A stretch of 6,712 bases of DNA from CAYMZB01 sp964394845 (GCA_964394845.1 CAYMZB010000034.1:1-6712), one strand, 5' to 3'. Positions 1-5,277 are shown, counted from the stretch's first letter. A program made the numbers and translations. The notes: generated by a model from the sequence alone, not told the origin.

Positions 1-38
1 TCTTGTTACTTTTCCAATTAGCAATAATCCAAATTTTT

Positions 39-338
39 TTAGTCAAACCAGCCATATTTGTCCAAGTTTATCATGAAATCGCGCGAAACTCTAATACCTT
101 CCTGCTTAAGCAATGCTTTATGCAAGTTTTTTGGATGATCAAGGCATTTGGTGGAAATAAATCCATGACGGTTGATCACCCGATGCCAGGGTGTGTTATC
201 CCCCTGATAATGCAAAAGTCCTCCCACCAGCCTGGCTCCTCCAGGTAATCCAGCTAAAGCAGCCACAGTACCATAGGTTGTCACCCGGCCATAGGGAATC
301 TTTTTAACAATTTGGATAACTTGATCTTTAAATCTCAA
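39..338 (-). CDS. Alkyltransferase-like (ATL) protein, MGMT-family DNA-binding domain
   Basis: A 99-residue protein matching the C-terminal DNA-binding domain of O6-alkylguanine-DNA alkyltransferases. The family signature IPYGRVTTYG is at residues 14-23, the helix-turn-helix region with the putative arginine finger (ARLVGG, R36) at 35-40, and the active-site motif at 50-54. That motif reads PWHRV, so tryptophan (W51) replaces the alkyl-accepting cysteine. This is the hallmark of ATL proteins, which in known members bind alkylated guanine, flip it out and hand the lesion to nucleotide excision repair; the protein should not be able to transfer alkyl groups itself. The start is TTG, overlapping the TGA stop of the upstream thioredoxin gene by 4 nt (TTGA). 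It places the family N-terminus correctly, and no ATG lies nearby. Translation is probably coupled to thioredoxin. Family call is firm; the cellular role is inferred. Confidence 0.9.
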   Translation of the reverse strand: MRFKDQVIQIVKKIPYGRVTTYGTVAALAGLPGGARLVGGLLHYQGDNTPWHRVINRHGFISTKCLDHPKNLHKALLKQEGIRVSRDFMINLDKYGWFD

Positions 339-592
339 CTTTGAAGTAATTTTAAAAGATCAGCTTTGCCGGTGACCCCAATTTTCCGACCTACTTCTTT
401 ACCATCCTTTAAAACAATGTAGGTAGGAATGCTCATCACCCCATATTTTTGTGCTTCCTCTGGTTTCTCGTCTACATTAATCTTGACCACTTCTACTTTA
501 CCAGCTAATTCTTTTTCTAACTCTTCAATAATAGGATTCATAATTTTGCAGGGTCCGCACCAAACAGCCCAAAAATCTAAAAGTTTAACCAT
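335..592 (-). CDS. Short thioredoxin-family protein with WCGPC active site
   Basis: An 85-residue thioredoxin fold protein with the classical active site WCGPC at residues 11-15, preceded by the LLDFWAV strand, and the cis-proline loop SIPTY at 54-58 (P56). It should work as a cytoplasmic dithiol-disulfide reductase; no signal peptide or membrane segment is visible. Typical thioredoxins have about 105 residues. This one begins directly at the central strand and lacks the first strand and helix, a compact form I associate with streamlined genomes. The ATG follows an extended -10 promoter by 9 nt and has no Shine-Dalgarno sequence, so the message is probably leaderless. It is the first gene of a pair with the ATL gene, whose start overlaps this stop. 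Its exact partner (reductase, peroxiredoxin or other) cannot be told from here. Confidence 0.93.
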   Translation of the reverse strand: MVKLLDFWAVWCGPCKIMNPIIEELEKELAGKVEVVKINVDEKPEEAQKYGVMSIPTYIVLKDGKEVGRKIGVTGKADLLKLLQS

Positions 593-601
593 AAGGGTTA
601 A

Positions 602-630
602 ATAATAACAGTATCTTAGTTAGTTTTCCA
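602..630 (-). promoter_or_regulatory. Predicted promoter of the thioredoxin-ATL operon
   Basis: On the minus strand, TGGAAA (625-630) lies 17 nt from TATTAT (602-607), and TG precedes the -10 with one base between (TGTTATTAT), giving an extended -10. Only 9 nt separate the -10 from the ATG at 592, so the transcript would begin about 3 nt before the start codon. Inferred from sequence match to sigma70-type promoters. Confidence 0.6.
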
Positions 631-734
631 GAGTCTGATTTAAAAATCATCATAAAAGATATGTTAAGCAGAATCTAAGATGTCACATATATCAGATTAT
701 TAATTTAACAGTGCTGGCAGCTTGATGTTTTTTC

Positions 735-743
735 TGCTAAAGT
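735..743 (+). promoter_or_regulatory. Possible extended -10 of the first retropepsin gene
   Basis: TGCTAAAGT reads as an extended -10 (TG-N-TAAAGT, 4 of 6 matches) ending 6 nt before the ATG at 750, which would put the start site on the A of the ATG. No convincing -35 is seen at the right distance and no Shine-Dalgarno sequence is present. The rest of the 593-749 gap shows nothing I can name. Confidence 0.3.
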
Positions 744-749
744 TGGCTT

Positions 750-1106
750 ATGGGACTGACAAAAGTTATTCTTGAGATTATAAATCCAGATAAACCTTCT
801 AAGGCTGTTAAAGGAGAATTTCTGGTAGACAGCGGCGCTTTTTACACTGTATTACCAAAAAGGATGGTAGAAAAATTAGGACTAAAGGCGGAATTTAAAC
901 AAGATTTTTCTTTGGCTGACGGCACCACTATCACCAGGTCTATTGGCAGCGCTTATACTGTTTTTGAAGGGAGAAAAATAGCTTCTCCTGTAGTGTTGGG
1001 ACAAGTCTCAGATAGTCCTCTAATGGGCGCATTAACTTTGGGAGCTTTTGGCTTAATCCTTGATCCTTTTAAAAGAAAGCTCCATCCGGCTAAATTAATG
1101 CTTTAA
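750..1106 (+). CDS. Retropepsin-like (clan AA) aspartic protease, solitary
   Basis: A 118-residue single-domain protein of the retropepsin-like fold. The catalytic signature is LVDSGA at residues 25-30, with D27 as the predicted catalytic aspartate, followed by the typical helix YTVLPKRMVEKLGL. The second hallmark, the hydrophobic-Gly stretch of the other half-fold, is LMGALTLGAFG at 91-101. With one Asp per chain it would have to work as a homodimer. There is no signal peptide, so it is probably cytoplasmic; the substrate is unknown. Many bacterial and archaeal genomes carry such small uncharacterised proteases. The reading frame opens after TAA at 738-740 and ATG 750 is its first start. The gene is alone on its strand, divergent from thioredoxin and convergent with the RelE-type toxin, with which it shares the stop-codon bases TTAA (1103-1106). 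Family call is good; activity is inferred. Confidence 0.8.
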   Translation: MGLTKVILEIINPDKPSKAVKGEFLVDSGAFYTVLPKRMVEKLGLKAEFKQDFSLADGTTITRSIGSAYTVFEGRKIASPVVLGQVSDSPLMGALTLGAFGLILDPFKRKLHPAKLML

Positions 1107-1390
1107 TTTTCTTTACTGCTTTGACGGTATAGCTCCTTGTGCGTCCCAAAGATGGTGAAGTAGGCAATCTCCTCATCATCTTTTTTGATCTCTTCATAAA
1201 TCGCTCTGCAGTCTGCCGTAATATCAATACTTCTTAAACCAACATATTCTTCATAAAGTTCATGGTTGTTAAGCTGTAAGTCAAAAGGATTTTGTAGAAA
1301 AATAGTTAGTCTTTTCTCAAAGGCTCTACAGATTCTTACATCTGCCTTCTTAAGCTTTTTGATGAAGACAGAGTCATATTGTACTTTCAT
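1103..1390 (-). CDS. Type II toxin, RelE/YafQ-family mRNA interferase
   Basis: A 95-residue RelE/ParE-superfamily toxin that should cut mRNA on the ribosome. Recognisable family blocks are NPFDLQLNNHEL (34-45), GLRSIDITADCRAIYEE (51-67) and the C-terminal GTHKELY (82-88). Aligned by eye with E. coli YafQ, H43 corresponds to its DHPL histidine, D60 to D67 and H84 to H87, while the H63 position is D56 here, as is common in this branch. R53 and R62 probably contact RNA. The ATG overlaps the antitoxin stop by 4 nt (ATGA), so translation is coupled and the antitoxin is made first. The stop (TAA, 1103-1105) interlocks with the stop of the convergent protease gene. The toxin looks intact, with all blocks present and length normal for the family. 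Confidence 0.9.
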   Translation of the reverse strand: MKVQYDSVFIKKLKKADVRICRAFEKRLTIFLQNPFDLQLNNHELYEEYVGLRSIDITADCRAIYEEIKKDDEEIAYFTIFGTHKELYRQSSKEN

Positions 1391-1671
1391 ACACCCTGCT
1401 TATGAAGGAATGCTATAGCATCTTTAGCATTATCAAATATAGGAGATCCTTTACCCTTTTTTCTATTCTCTCTTGCTTTTTTTATTGCTCGAATAAGATA
1501 ATCGCTTGGCTGTTCATCAACCGCACTAAAAGTGATTGTTTTGGTTCTAATAAACTGTTTTAAAAACCCTTTTAAGACAGCAGATAAAGATAAGCCAAGT
1601 TCATCAGCAGCATGCTTAGCCTCACTTTTGATTACAGGATCAACTTTGATACTAATTACTTGATAACTCAT
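1387..1671 (-). CDS. RelB/DinJ-family antitoxin
   Basis: A 94-residue antitoxin. The N-terminal ribbon-helix-helix has a DNA-contacting strand at residues 4-9 (QVISIK) and helices at about 13-25 and 28-41 (LGLSLSAVLKGFLKQFI), the RelB/DinJ pattern. A charged stretch (KKARENRKKGKG, 64-75) leads to a C-terminal helix around 80-91 (DNAKDAIAFLHK) expected to wrap and block the toxin. It should dimerise, neutralise the downstream RelE-type toxin and, with it, repress its own promoter. The ATG lies 9 nt after a near-consensus -10, without a Shine-Dalgarno sequence, so the message is probably leaderless. The 11-bp-period direct repeat on the -10 is the likely operator. Confidence 0.88.
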   Translation of the reverse strand: MSYQVISIKVDPVIKSEAKHAADELGLSLSAVLKGFLKQFIRTKTITFSAVDEQPSDYLIRAIKKARENRKKGKGSPIFDNAKDAIAFLHKQGV

Positions 1672-1678
1672 TGTAAAT

Positions 1679-1699
1679 AAAGTATATCCAAAGTATATC
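1679..1699. repeat. 11-bp-period direct repeat over the relBE -10 (likely operator)
   Basis: AAAGTATATC occurs at 1679-1688 and again at 1690-1699 with one base between, a period of 11 bp or about one helical turn. It covers the -10 and half of the spacer of the antitoxin promoter. Two sites on the same face of the helix would suit cooperative binding of ribbon-helix-helix dimers. The repeat is seen directly; the operator role is inferred. Confidence 0.7.
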
Positions 1700-1709
1700 T
1701 ATTTGTCAA
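1681..1709 (-). promoter_or_regulatory. Strong sigma70-type promoter of the relBE-type operon
   Basis: Minus strand: perfect -35 TTGACA (1704-1709), 17-nt spacer, -10 TATACT (1681-1686; 5 of 6). The ATG at 1671 is 9 nt downstream, predicting a leader of about 3 nt. No other -10 and no Shine-Dalgarno sequence fit better. Confidence 0.85.
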
Positions 1710-1748
1710 CCATACGAAACCCGAATAATTTACTACCCACCAGCGAAA

Positions 1749-1769
1749 AGTGCTAATATATCCAGCACT
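1749..1769. repeat. Perfect inverted repeat AGTGCT-N9-AGCACT abutting the uvrD start codon
   Basis: Arms at 1749-1754 and 1764-1769 are exact reverse complements and enclose most of the -10 element. Since transcription should start inside the second arm, the repeat is more likely a protein-binding operator than an RNA hairpin. It matches neither the Gram-positive LexA box (GAAC-N4-GTTC) nor E. coli's CTG-N10-CAG. The binding factor is unknown. Confidence 0.5.
1751..1759 (+). promoter_or_regulatory. Predicted extended -10 of the uvrD operon
   Basis: TGCTAATAT forms an extended -10 (TG-N-TAATAT) ending 10 nt before ATG 1770. The -35 is poor: the best match is TTTACT at 1729-1734 with a 19-nt spacer. 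No Shine-Dalgarno sequence precedes the ATG, so the transcript is predicted to be almost leaderless. Confidence 0.5.
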
Positions 1770-3650
1770 ATGCCCACCTCGCAAAAGCTCGGTGTAAACT
1801 TGCTGGATGATCTGAACCCAATTCAACAAAAAGCAGTTGAGGCAACAGAAGGACCAGTTTTAATTCTAGCCGGAGCCGGTTCCGGCAAAACTCGCGCTCT
1901 CACTTACCGGGTCGCCTACTTAGTCTCCGGGAAAAGAATACCCCCGGAGAATATTTTAGTCATGACATTCACAAATCGTGCAGCTGGGGAGATGATCGAA
2001 AGAATTAAAAAGTTAGTAGGCAATCTGCCTGCCTTACCAGTTATGGGGACATTCCATTCTTTTTGCGCCAGGGTTTTGCGTTCGGACGGGAAAGTTTTGG
2101 GACTACCCCCTGGTTTTGCAATATATGATGAGTCAGATGCTTTAGATGCTATTAAAGAAGCAATGGGAAATCTTAATATTCCCGTACTGAAAACTTCACC
2201 CCACGGTGTCCGCACTACCATATCAGGAGCCAAAAACGAGCTAATTTCCTCATTAGAATATCCCCAATACGCCAGAGGCTATTTTCAAGAACTTGTTGCC
2301 AAAATTTATCCGGAATATCAAAAAATTTTAGAGCGTAATTACGCTTTGGACTTTGATGATTTACTTCTTTACACCATCAAGCTATTCCAAACAGATCCTG
2401 CTATTTTAACACGTTATCAAATCCAGTTTAGATATATTTTAATTGACGAATATCAGGATACTAATCCTGCCCAATATTTAATCTCAAAATATCTTTCCAA
2501 CCGCCATAAAAATATCTGCGTAGTCGGAGACGCTTCCCAATCGATTTACAGCTTCAGGGGAGCTGATTTTAGAAACATTGTTAACTTCCAGAAAGATTAT
2601 CCAAAAGCAAGAGTTTTTAACTTAGAACAAAATTATAGATCCACTCAGAATATTTTGGATGCTGCACACGGGGTCATTTCTAAAAATCGCTCTCATCCCA
2701 TCTTAAAACTTTGGACTGACCGCAGGGGAGGAGAAAAAATTGAAATAGTAGAAGTAAGAAACGAAACAGAAGAAGTGCTTTTCATCTTAGCTCAATTAAA
2801 CCAAACTAAGTTATCTAACCATGCTGTTCTTTATAGAACTAATGCTCAATCCCGTGTCCTGGAAGAACAATTTTTAAAAGCCGGCATCCCTTATAAACTT
2901 ATAGGCGGGGTTAGTTTTTATCAAAGAAAGGAAATTAAGGATGTTCTTTCATATTTGCGGTTGATGCAAAATCCAAAAGATTCTGTTTCTTTAAAAAGAG
3001 CTGAAAAAATTGGCAAAGGAAGACTTGCTAAAACTATGGAACTTTACTCAGAAATTTCATCTCAATTAGATAAATATTCTACACTGGACTTACTGGACTT
3101 AATATTAACTAAAACAGGTTATCTTGCATATTTAGATGATGGCACTATTGAGGGCAAAGGTAGAATCGAAAACGTAAAAGAACTTAGGTCAGTTGCAGAA
3201 GAGTTTTCTAACTTAACAGAATTTTTGGAAAATGTTGCCCTTGTTGAAAATGGAAATATCCCCAACCGTAAAATTAATTCTTCTCAACAGTCTGAATCAG
3301 TCACTTTAATGACTTTACATAGCGCCAAAGGTTTAGAATTTCCAACTGTATTTATAGTAGGAATGGAGGAAGGCTTATTTCCTCATTCCCGGGCAATGTT
3401 GGATACTGCTCAACTTGAGGAAGAAAGAAGACTAATGTATGTAGGGATTACCCGCGCTAAAGAAAAATTGTATTTAACTTACGCCAGACAAAGATTATAC
3501 TTTGGAACAAGATCCAGTAACTTAGTTTCCCGTTTTTTGGCTGATATACCAGAAAATTTAATCTCTTCTAACGCTAACTTTAAAGATAGCAATCAATATT
3601 TAGATAATGTTAGCACTAGTCGTGATGACGATGATTGGTTAAATGCCTAA
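1770..3650 (+). CDS. uvrD: UvrD/PcrA-type superfamily 1A DNA helicase
   Basis: A 626-residue 3'-5' DNA helicase of the UvrD/PcrA/Rep family, acting in excision repair and clearing of replication forks. All motifs are present in order: Q motif LNPIQQKAV (15-23), Walker A AGAGSGKT (34-41), Ia TFTNRAAGEM (66-75), Ib GTFHSFCARVLR (93-104), II DEYQDTN (226-232), III GDASQSIYSFRGAD (253-266), IV QNYRST (287-292), V TLHSAKGLEF (515-524) and VI VGITRAKE (558-565). Arginine fingers are predicted at R290 and R562. It is about 100 residues shorter than E. coli UvrD or Bacillus PcrA. The 2B domain is reduced between SLKRAEKIGKGRLA (407-420) and TKTGYLAYL (447-455), and the C-terminal RNA-polymerase-binding Tudor extension is missing, replaced by an acidic tail ending DDDDWLNA. 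The ATG follows an extended -10 by 10 nt without a Shine-Dalgarno sequence. The next gene starts in its stop codon. Confidence 0.95.
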   Translation: MPTSQKLGVNLLDDLNPIQQKAVEATEGPVLILAGAGSGKTRALTYRVAYLVSGKRIPPENILVMTFTNRAAGEMIERIKKLVGNLPALPVMGTFHSFCARVLRSDGKVLGLPPGFAIYDESDALDAIKEAMGNLNIPVLKTSPHGVRTTISGAKNELISSLEYPQYARGYFQELVAKIYPEYQKILERNYALDFDDLLLYTIKLFQTDPAILTRYQIQFRYILIDEYQDTNPAQYLISKYLSNRHKNICVVGDASQSIYSFRGADFRNIVNFQKDYPKARVFNLEQNYRSTQNILDAAHGVISKNRSHPILKLWTDRRGGEKIEIVEVRNETEEVLFILAQLNQTKLSNHAVLYRTNAQSRVLEEQFLKAGIPYKLIGGVSFYQRKEIKDVLSYLRLMQNPKDSVSLKRAEKIGKGRLAKTMELYSEISSQLDKYSTLDLLDLILTKTGYLAYLDDGTIEGKGRIENVKELRSVAEEFSNLTEFLENVALVENGNIPNRKINSSQQSESVTLMTLHSAKGLEFPTVFIVGMEEGLFPHSRAMLDTAQLEEERRLMYVGITRAKEKLYLTYARQRLYFGTRSSNLVSRFLADIPENLISSNANFKDSNQYLDNVSTSRDDDDWLNA

Positions 3651-4351
3651 TGATTGAAAGATACCTGGGGATTATCTTAATAATTGCTGTTACCTTTTTT
3701 GCCAAAACTTTTTTTACAGCCCCTGCTGTTTTAGGTCAGTCTACTCCATCTCCTACTGAAACCCTTCCGGTTGACCAACCAGTAATTACAGAGTCTTCTT
3801 TTATTGAAAAGTTGCAGGAAGAAACAGAAACCCTGATTAAAAAAGTTGTTTATCAGGATGATCCGGAAACAGAAACCGGAGAAGAAAAAGTTTTAGATGA
3901 AGGTAATGACGGTAAGAAAACTAAAATTGTAAAAATAACTAATACAAAAGATGGGGAAGAATATAGCAGAGAAATTGTTTCTGTTGAAACCATTCCTGCA
4001 AAAGACAAAAAAATCTTGCGGGGTACAAAAATAGTTTGGAAAACGTTAGATACTGCGGATGGAGAAATTAAATACTGGAAAAAGATGAGAGTTTACGCTA
4101 CTCATTATGATTCACATTGCCTCGGATGTAATGAGTGGACGTCAATTGGAATGAAACAAGGCTTTGGGGTAATCGCTGTAGATCCCACAGTAATCAAATA
4201 TAGAAGCAAGGTGTATATCCCCGGGTATGGAATGGCTGTTGCCGGAGATACTGGCGGCGCCATTAAAGGCAATATTATTGACCTGGGTTTTGAAGATGCC
4301 AAAACTGCCGGCTGGAGAGCAAGGTTTGTGGATATTTACCTCATGGATTAA
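3650..4351 (+). CDS. Secreted G5-3D domain protein, probable peptidoglycan-active enzyme
   Basis: 233 residues from ATG 3650, which shares one base with the uvrD stop (TAATG). This start is preferred to an in-frame TTG at 3635 inside uvrD because it gives a normal signal peptide: MIER, a hydrophobic core to about residue 22, and possible cleavage after VLG (27-29). A Thr/Pro/Glu-rich linker (31-63) follows, then a G5-like domain (about 78-133), then a C-terminal 3D domain (about 146-232) starting RVYATHYD. The three domain-naming aspartates are D178 (VDP), D200 (GDTGGAIKG) and D211 (IDLG), spaced 22 and 11. The fold resembles MltA and the stationary-phase Rpf-like lytic transglycosylases, so it probably cleaves glycan strands outside the membrane. 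HCLGC (156-160) holds two cysteines that may form a disulfide or bind metal. It is probably co-expressed with uvrD by coupling; a shared function is not evident. Confidence 0.87.
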   Translation: MIERYLGIILIIAVTFFAKTFFTAPAVLGQSTPSPTETLPVDQPVITESSFIEKLQEETETLIKKVVYQDDPETETGEEKVLDEGNDGKKTKIVKITNTKDGEEYSREIVSVETIPAKDKKILRGTKIVWKTLDTADGEIKYWKKMRVYATHYDSHCLGCNEWTSIGMKQGFGVIAVDPTVIKYRSKVYIPGYGMAVAGDTGGAIKGNIIDLGFEDAKTAGWRARFVDIYLMD

Positions 4352-4418
4352 CGACTACAATCTCTTGTTTCACCTTGCATTATAAAAGTTACTGCCCCAA
4401 CTATAACCAGTACCCTAC

Positions 4419-4448
4419 CAAAAGCAAAATTAATGTTTGCCCCTTTTG
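4419..4448. terminator. Weak bulged hairpin between convergent genes
   Basis: CAAAAGCAAA (4419-4428) can pair with TTTG (4436-4439) and CTTTTG (4443-4448), with a 3-nt CCC bulge and a 7-nt loop. It is the only hairpin seen in the 110-bp gap between the 3D gene and the second retropepsin gene, and could serve both strands. It is AT-rich and lacks a clear T-tract, so the terminator role is tentative. Confidence 0.25.
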
Positions 4449-4461
4449 CATTTAATTATTC

Positions 4462-4884
4462 CTAATTAGATATTTTATCTGGTTCTATTTCTATTACTTG
4501 TTTCTGATAGCTCAATTTTACGTCAAAATGATCAAAGAAACCTCGTTGACCTAATATGCCGACAACATTAGTTGTTTGGGCAAAAACAATCTTAGTAAAT
4601 ACATATTCCTTACCCAATCCTATTTTAATATCACCCATGAATCCTTCCATGGGTTCGCCATTTATACCGGCAAACCTTAAAGAACTATTTTTAGTGAGAT
4701 CAATATCAAGAGTTTTAGCTAGTCCTAAAGGGAATATACAGAAGTCAGCTCCTGTATCAATGAGCGCTTCATAATGTACAGACTTGTTTTTACCTTTCAA
4801 ACTAACTGGAATAATCGGTCTTAAAATATAATTTTTTCGGGAGAAGGGGTCTTTTAAATTAAGTTTGCGATATTTAAATTTCAC
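4462..4884 (-). CDS. Retropepsin-like (clan AA) aspartic protease paired with DUF5678
   Basis: A 140-residue single-domain retropepsin-like protein. The catalytic motif is ALIDTGAD (40-47), with D43 as the predicted nucleophile-activating aspartate, followed by FCIFPLGLAKTL. The second half-fold hallmark is VVGILGQRGFF (107-117), the hydrophobic-hydrophobic-Gly motif of the family. One Asp per chain means a homodimer is needed for activity. No signal peptide is present. The start is GTG (4882-4884), overlapping the TGA of the upstream DUF5678 gene by 4 nt (GTGA), so it should be translated by coupling; the conserved N-terminal strand (ILRPIIPVSL, 20-29) lies well inside it. It belongs to a different subgroup from the protease at 750-1106: outside the catalytic motifs the two share little by eye. 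Substrate unknown; a processing role on the neighbouring small protein is only a hypothesis. Confidence 0.83.
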   Translation of the reverse strand: MKFKYRKLNLKDPFSRKNYILRPIIPVSLKGKNKSVHYEALIDTGADFCIFPLGLAKTLDIDLTKNSSLRFAGINGEPMEGFMGDIKIGLGKEYVFTKIVFAQTTNVVGILGQRGFFDHFDVKLSYQKQVIEIEPDKISN

Positions 4885-5093
4885 TTGGGTTGACAGATAC
4901 CCACAAAGTACATTAATTTTTTAGGTATTTGACTTACGACTGGATTTTTAAATCCTTTTTCCTCTGCTTTTTTAAGAGTTTCATCCAAAGTTTTACCTGA
5001 TGCTACAACTTTTGGATTCGTATTGTAGTTTGTCATTGCTACCCATTTGCCTTTGTAATTTTTATAAATTTTGATCATATCAATTGCTTGCAT
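4881..5093 (-). CDS. Small DUF5678-like protein upstream of a retropepsin
   Basis: A 70-residue protein resembling the DUF5678 family by its pattern: YKGKWVAM (13-20), a strand pair ending VVASGKTLDETLKKAEEKG (29-47) and a conserved NPVVSQIP block (50-57), then a hydrophobic strand MYFVGI (61-66). This predicts a small alpha-beta fold, vaguely like HicB-type antitoxins, with no catalytic residues I can point to. No function is known to me for this family. The start is ATG 5093; a second in-frame ATG (M6, 5078) is possible. It is first in a two-gene unit with the retropepsin, with coupled translation (GTGA), so the two are probably partners: substrate, inhibitor or adaptor. An extended -10 lies 6 nt before the ATG. 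GATCAT-N13-ATGATC (5073-5097) brackets both ATGs and may be chance. Confidence 0.75.
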   Translation of the reverse strand: MQAIDMIKIYKNYKGKWVAMTNYNTNPKVVASGKTLDETLKKAEEKGFKNPVVSQIPKKLMYFVGICQPK

Positions 5094-5099
5094 GATCTA

Positions 5100-5108
5100 A
5101 TTTTACCA
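5100..5108 (-). promoter_or_regulatory. Predicted extended -10 of the DUF5678-retropepsin unit
   Basis: Minus-strand TGGTAAAAT (TG-N-TAAAAT, 5 of 6 in the hexamer) ends 6 nt before ATG 5093, which would make the A of the ATG the +1 base. No good -35 is seen. The remainder of the 5094-5277 gap, apart from the promoter of the opposite operon, shows only a short ATGTACAT palindrome (5180-5187) between two ACTTGG copies. Confidence 0.4.
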
Positions 5109-5239
5109 CCATGGAAATTTAAAAGCTAGACTGGCGTTTGTTATTGATTTACAGAGCACTTCCGACTTGGAATGTGTAAATGTACATACTTGGTGATTGA
5201 TTAATAAATAGATTTTGATCAGTAAATTTAAAGGTAGAG

Positions 5240-5268
5240 TTGACAATGACAATTCACTGTAATACAAT
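5240..5268 (+). promoter_or_regulatory. Strong sigma70-type promoter of the RHH-PIN operon
   Basis: Perfect -35 TTGACA (5240-5245), 17-nt spacer, -10 TACAAT (5263-5268; 5 of 6), then 9 nt to ATG 5278. This is the same geometry as the relBE-type promoter and predicts a leader of about 3 nt. The -35 is part of a tandem TGACAA-TGACAA (5241-5252). Confidence 0.85.
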
Positions 5269-5276
5269 TTATTACA
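5258..5276. repeat. Inverted repeat TGTAATA-N5-TATTACA over the -10 (likely autoregulatory operator)
   Basis: Arms at 5258-5264 and 5270-5276 are perfect 7-bp reverse complements. They cover the -10 and the presumed transcription start of the antitoxin-toxin operon. Ribbon-helix-helix antitoxins commonly bind such palindromes as dimers of dimers to repress their own operon. The repeat is seen directly; the role is inferred. Confidence 0.7.
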
Positions 5277-5277
5277 T

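Noticed and set aside
3..248. 81-codon open frame on the plus strand
   Set aside because: It lies antisense to the well-supported ATL gene, and its translation shows no family pattern.
593..749. Possible RNA gene or riboswitch in the thioredoxin-protease gap
   Set aside because: No stable hairpin or conserved motif could be recognised; both flanking genes appear leaderless, which leaves no room for a leader RNA.
1749..1769. CIRCE (HrcA) element before uvrD
   Set aside because: The hexamers AGCACT and AGTGCT are present with N9 between them but in the opposite order from CIRCE, and uvrD is not a heat-shock gene.
1916..2233. 105-codon open frame on the minus strand
   Set aside because: Antisense to the helicase core of uvrD; a shadow frame.
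3635..3649. TTG at 3635 as start of the G5-3D gene
   Set aside because: ATG 3650 gives a standard signal peptide and a TAATG coupling junction; the longer form would add MVKCL before it without support.
4105..4302. 65-codon open frame on the minus strand
   Set aside because: Antisense to the conserved 3D domain; no independent support.
4556..4774. 72-codon open frame on the plus strand
   Set aside because: Antisense to the second retropepsin, whose catalytic motifs are clear.
5180..5187. ATGTACAT palindrome between two ACTTGG copies (5165-5170 and 5188-5193)
   Set aside because: Short and AT-rich, not placed on either promoter; easily explained by chance.
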